Source: Planctomycetaceae bacterium
Lineage (GTDB): Bacteria > Planctomycetota > Planctomycetia > Planctomycetales > Planctomycetaceae
DNA length: 5,502 nucleotides
Assembly: GCA_003503535.1 (NCBI GenBank)
Contig: DOCI01000076.1
Span: 28,133-33,634 of the forward strand
Direction of reading: 5' to 3'
Part shown: positions 5,005-5,502 of the stretch, piece by piece
How the letters are laid out: each line of letters opens with the position of its first letter
Position numbering within the stretch: the stretch's first letter is position 1
Made by a program: the position numbers and the translations under genes
The notes under the pieces: model-generated
Seen by the model: the letters and a program-made list of their open reading frames with translations, nothing else
Database searches by the model: none
Told to the model about the DNA's origin: nothing

Positions 5005-5502
5005 ATGTATGAACGTTTCACTGACCGAGCAAGAAAAGTGATGCAGCTGGCCAACCAGGAGGCCCAGCGTTTCAATCACGAATACATCGGCACCGAGCAT
5101 ATTTTGCTGGGACTGGTAAAAGAAGGTTCCGGAGTTGCCGCAAACGTTCTGAAAAACCTCGAAGTCGACCTGCGAAAAATTCGCCTGGAAGTCGAAAAGA
5201 TCGTTCAGACTGGCCCCGACATGGTCACGATGGGCAAATTACCGCAAACTCCCCGCGCGAAAAAAGTCATTGAATACGCGATGGAAGAAGCGCGGAATCT
5301 GAATCACAACTATGTAGGCACAGAGCACTTGCTGCTCGGATTATTACGCGAGCAGGAAGGCGTCGCCGCTCAGGTGTTAATGAACCTGGGTATGAAACTC
5401 GAAGATGTCCGGGAAGAAGTCCTCAACCTGCTTGGCCACGGACTTGAAGGAGCAGAGTCTGGCGAACGAGCCGGAGCCGCCGGCAGTGGCGCCAAAGCCG
5501 CC
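5005..5502 (+). CDS. clpC: ATP-dependent Clp protease ATP-binding subunit ClpC, N-terminal part
   Basis: The first 166 codons are present and the gene continues beyond the window. ClpC is a cytosolic Hsp100 unfoldase that feeds substrates to ClpP. The start MYERFTDRARKVMQLANQEA is typical of ClpC. The double Clp N-domain is complete: repeat one, about 1-75, carries YIGTEHILLGLVKEGSGVAA (27-46), and repeat two, about 80-146, carries YVGTEHLLLGLLREQEGVAA (103-122). Glu31 and Glu107 align with B. subtilis ClpC Glu32 and Glu106, which bind phosphoarginine degradation tags. After LLGHGL a Gly/Ala/Glu linker (149-166) leads toward the first AAA+ domain, off the window. The upstream neighbour is a permease on the other strand, not ctsR-mcsA-mcsB, so clpC is first in its unit. 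ClpA and ClpB are less likely because the paired GTEHxLLGL repeats and the start are ClpC-like. Confidence 0.95.
   Translation, partial: MYERFTDRARKVMQLANQEAQRFNHEYIGTEHILLGLVKEGSGVAANVLKNLEVDLRKIRLEVEKIVQTGPDMVTMGKLPQTPRAKKVIEYAMEEARNLNHNYVGTEHLLLGLLREQEGVAAQVLMNLGMKLEDVREEVLNLLGHGLEGAESGERAGAAGSGAKAA

Overview
The window looks like chromosomal DNA from a planctomycete, probably a Gimesia- or Rubinisphaera-like member of the Planctomycetales. This is a recognition-based inference from four things: the N-terminus of a ClpC chaperone; an aldo/keto reductase with the planctomycete-looking stretch GLGLAALGRPGYINLGH; exported low-complexity and PEGA-like lipoprotein architectures; and weak or absent Shine-Dalgarno sites in front of several genes. 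Base composition is moderate. There is no tRNA, rRNA, CRISPR array, transposase or phage gene.

Layout. Positions 1-130 (minus) hold the first 43 codons of an aldo/keto reductase that runs off the left edge. Next, on the same strand, comes rpiB (218-706), encoding ribose-5-phosphate isomerase B. A REP-like palindrome (157-190) sits in the gap between the two. Upstream of rpiB are a palindromic candidate operator (731-751) and a second inverted repeat (808-832). A clear intrinsic terminator (868-898, minus) ends the next gene, a secreted single-PDZ protein with an N/Q/H/G-rich tail (931-1683, minus). A 391-base divergent intergenic region separates it from a lipoprotein trypsin-like serine protease (2075-3634, plus). 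This has an intact His-Asp-Ser triad, a PEGA-like N-terminal module and a helical C-terminal region. It converges on a TauE/SafE-family eight-helix permease (3784-4599, minus), with a decayed palindromic repeat (3675-3739) in the 149-base gap. A 405-base non-coding region then leads to clpC (5005 to the window end, plus), whose double Clp N-domain is complete and whose ATPase domains lie beyond the window.

How the genes relate. rpiB and the aldo/keto reductase look co-transcribed and probably act in sugar or sugar-phosphate metabolism. The divergent pair of a PDZ-only secreted protein and a PDZ-less secreted protease is the most interesting arrangement. Together they carry the two modules that HtrA/DegP proteins fuse in one chain, so they could form a two-gene equivalent, though nothing beyond proximity and domain content supports this. 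ClpC is a cytosolic proteolytic chaperone and appears to be its own transcription unit; no ctsR, mcsA or mcsB is immediately upstream. The permease has no obvious partner here. Most of the window is ordinary housekeeping or accessory content, and I do not see a clearly new multi-gene system.
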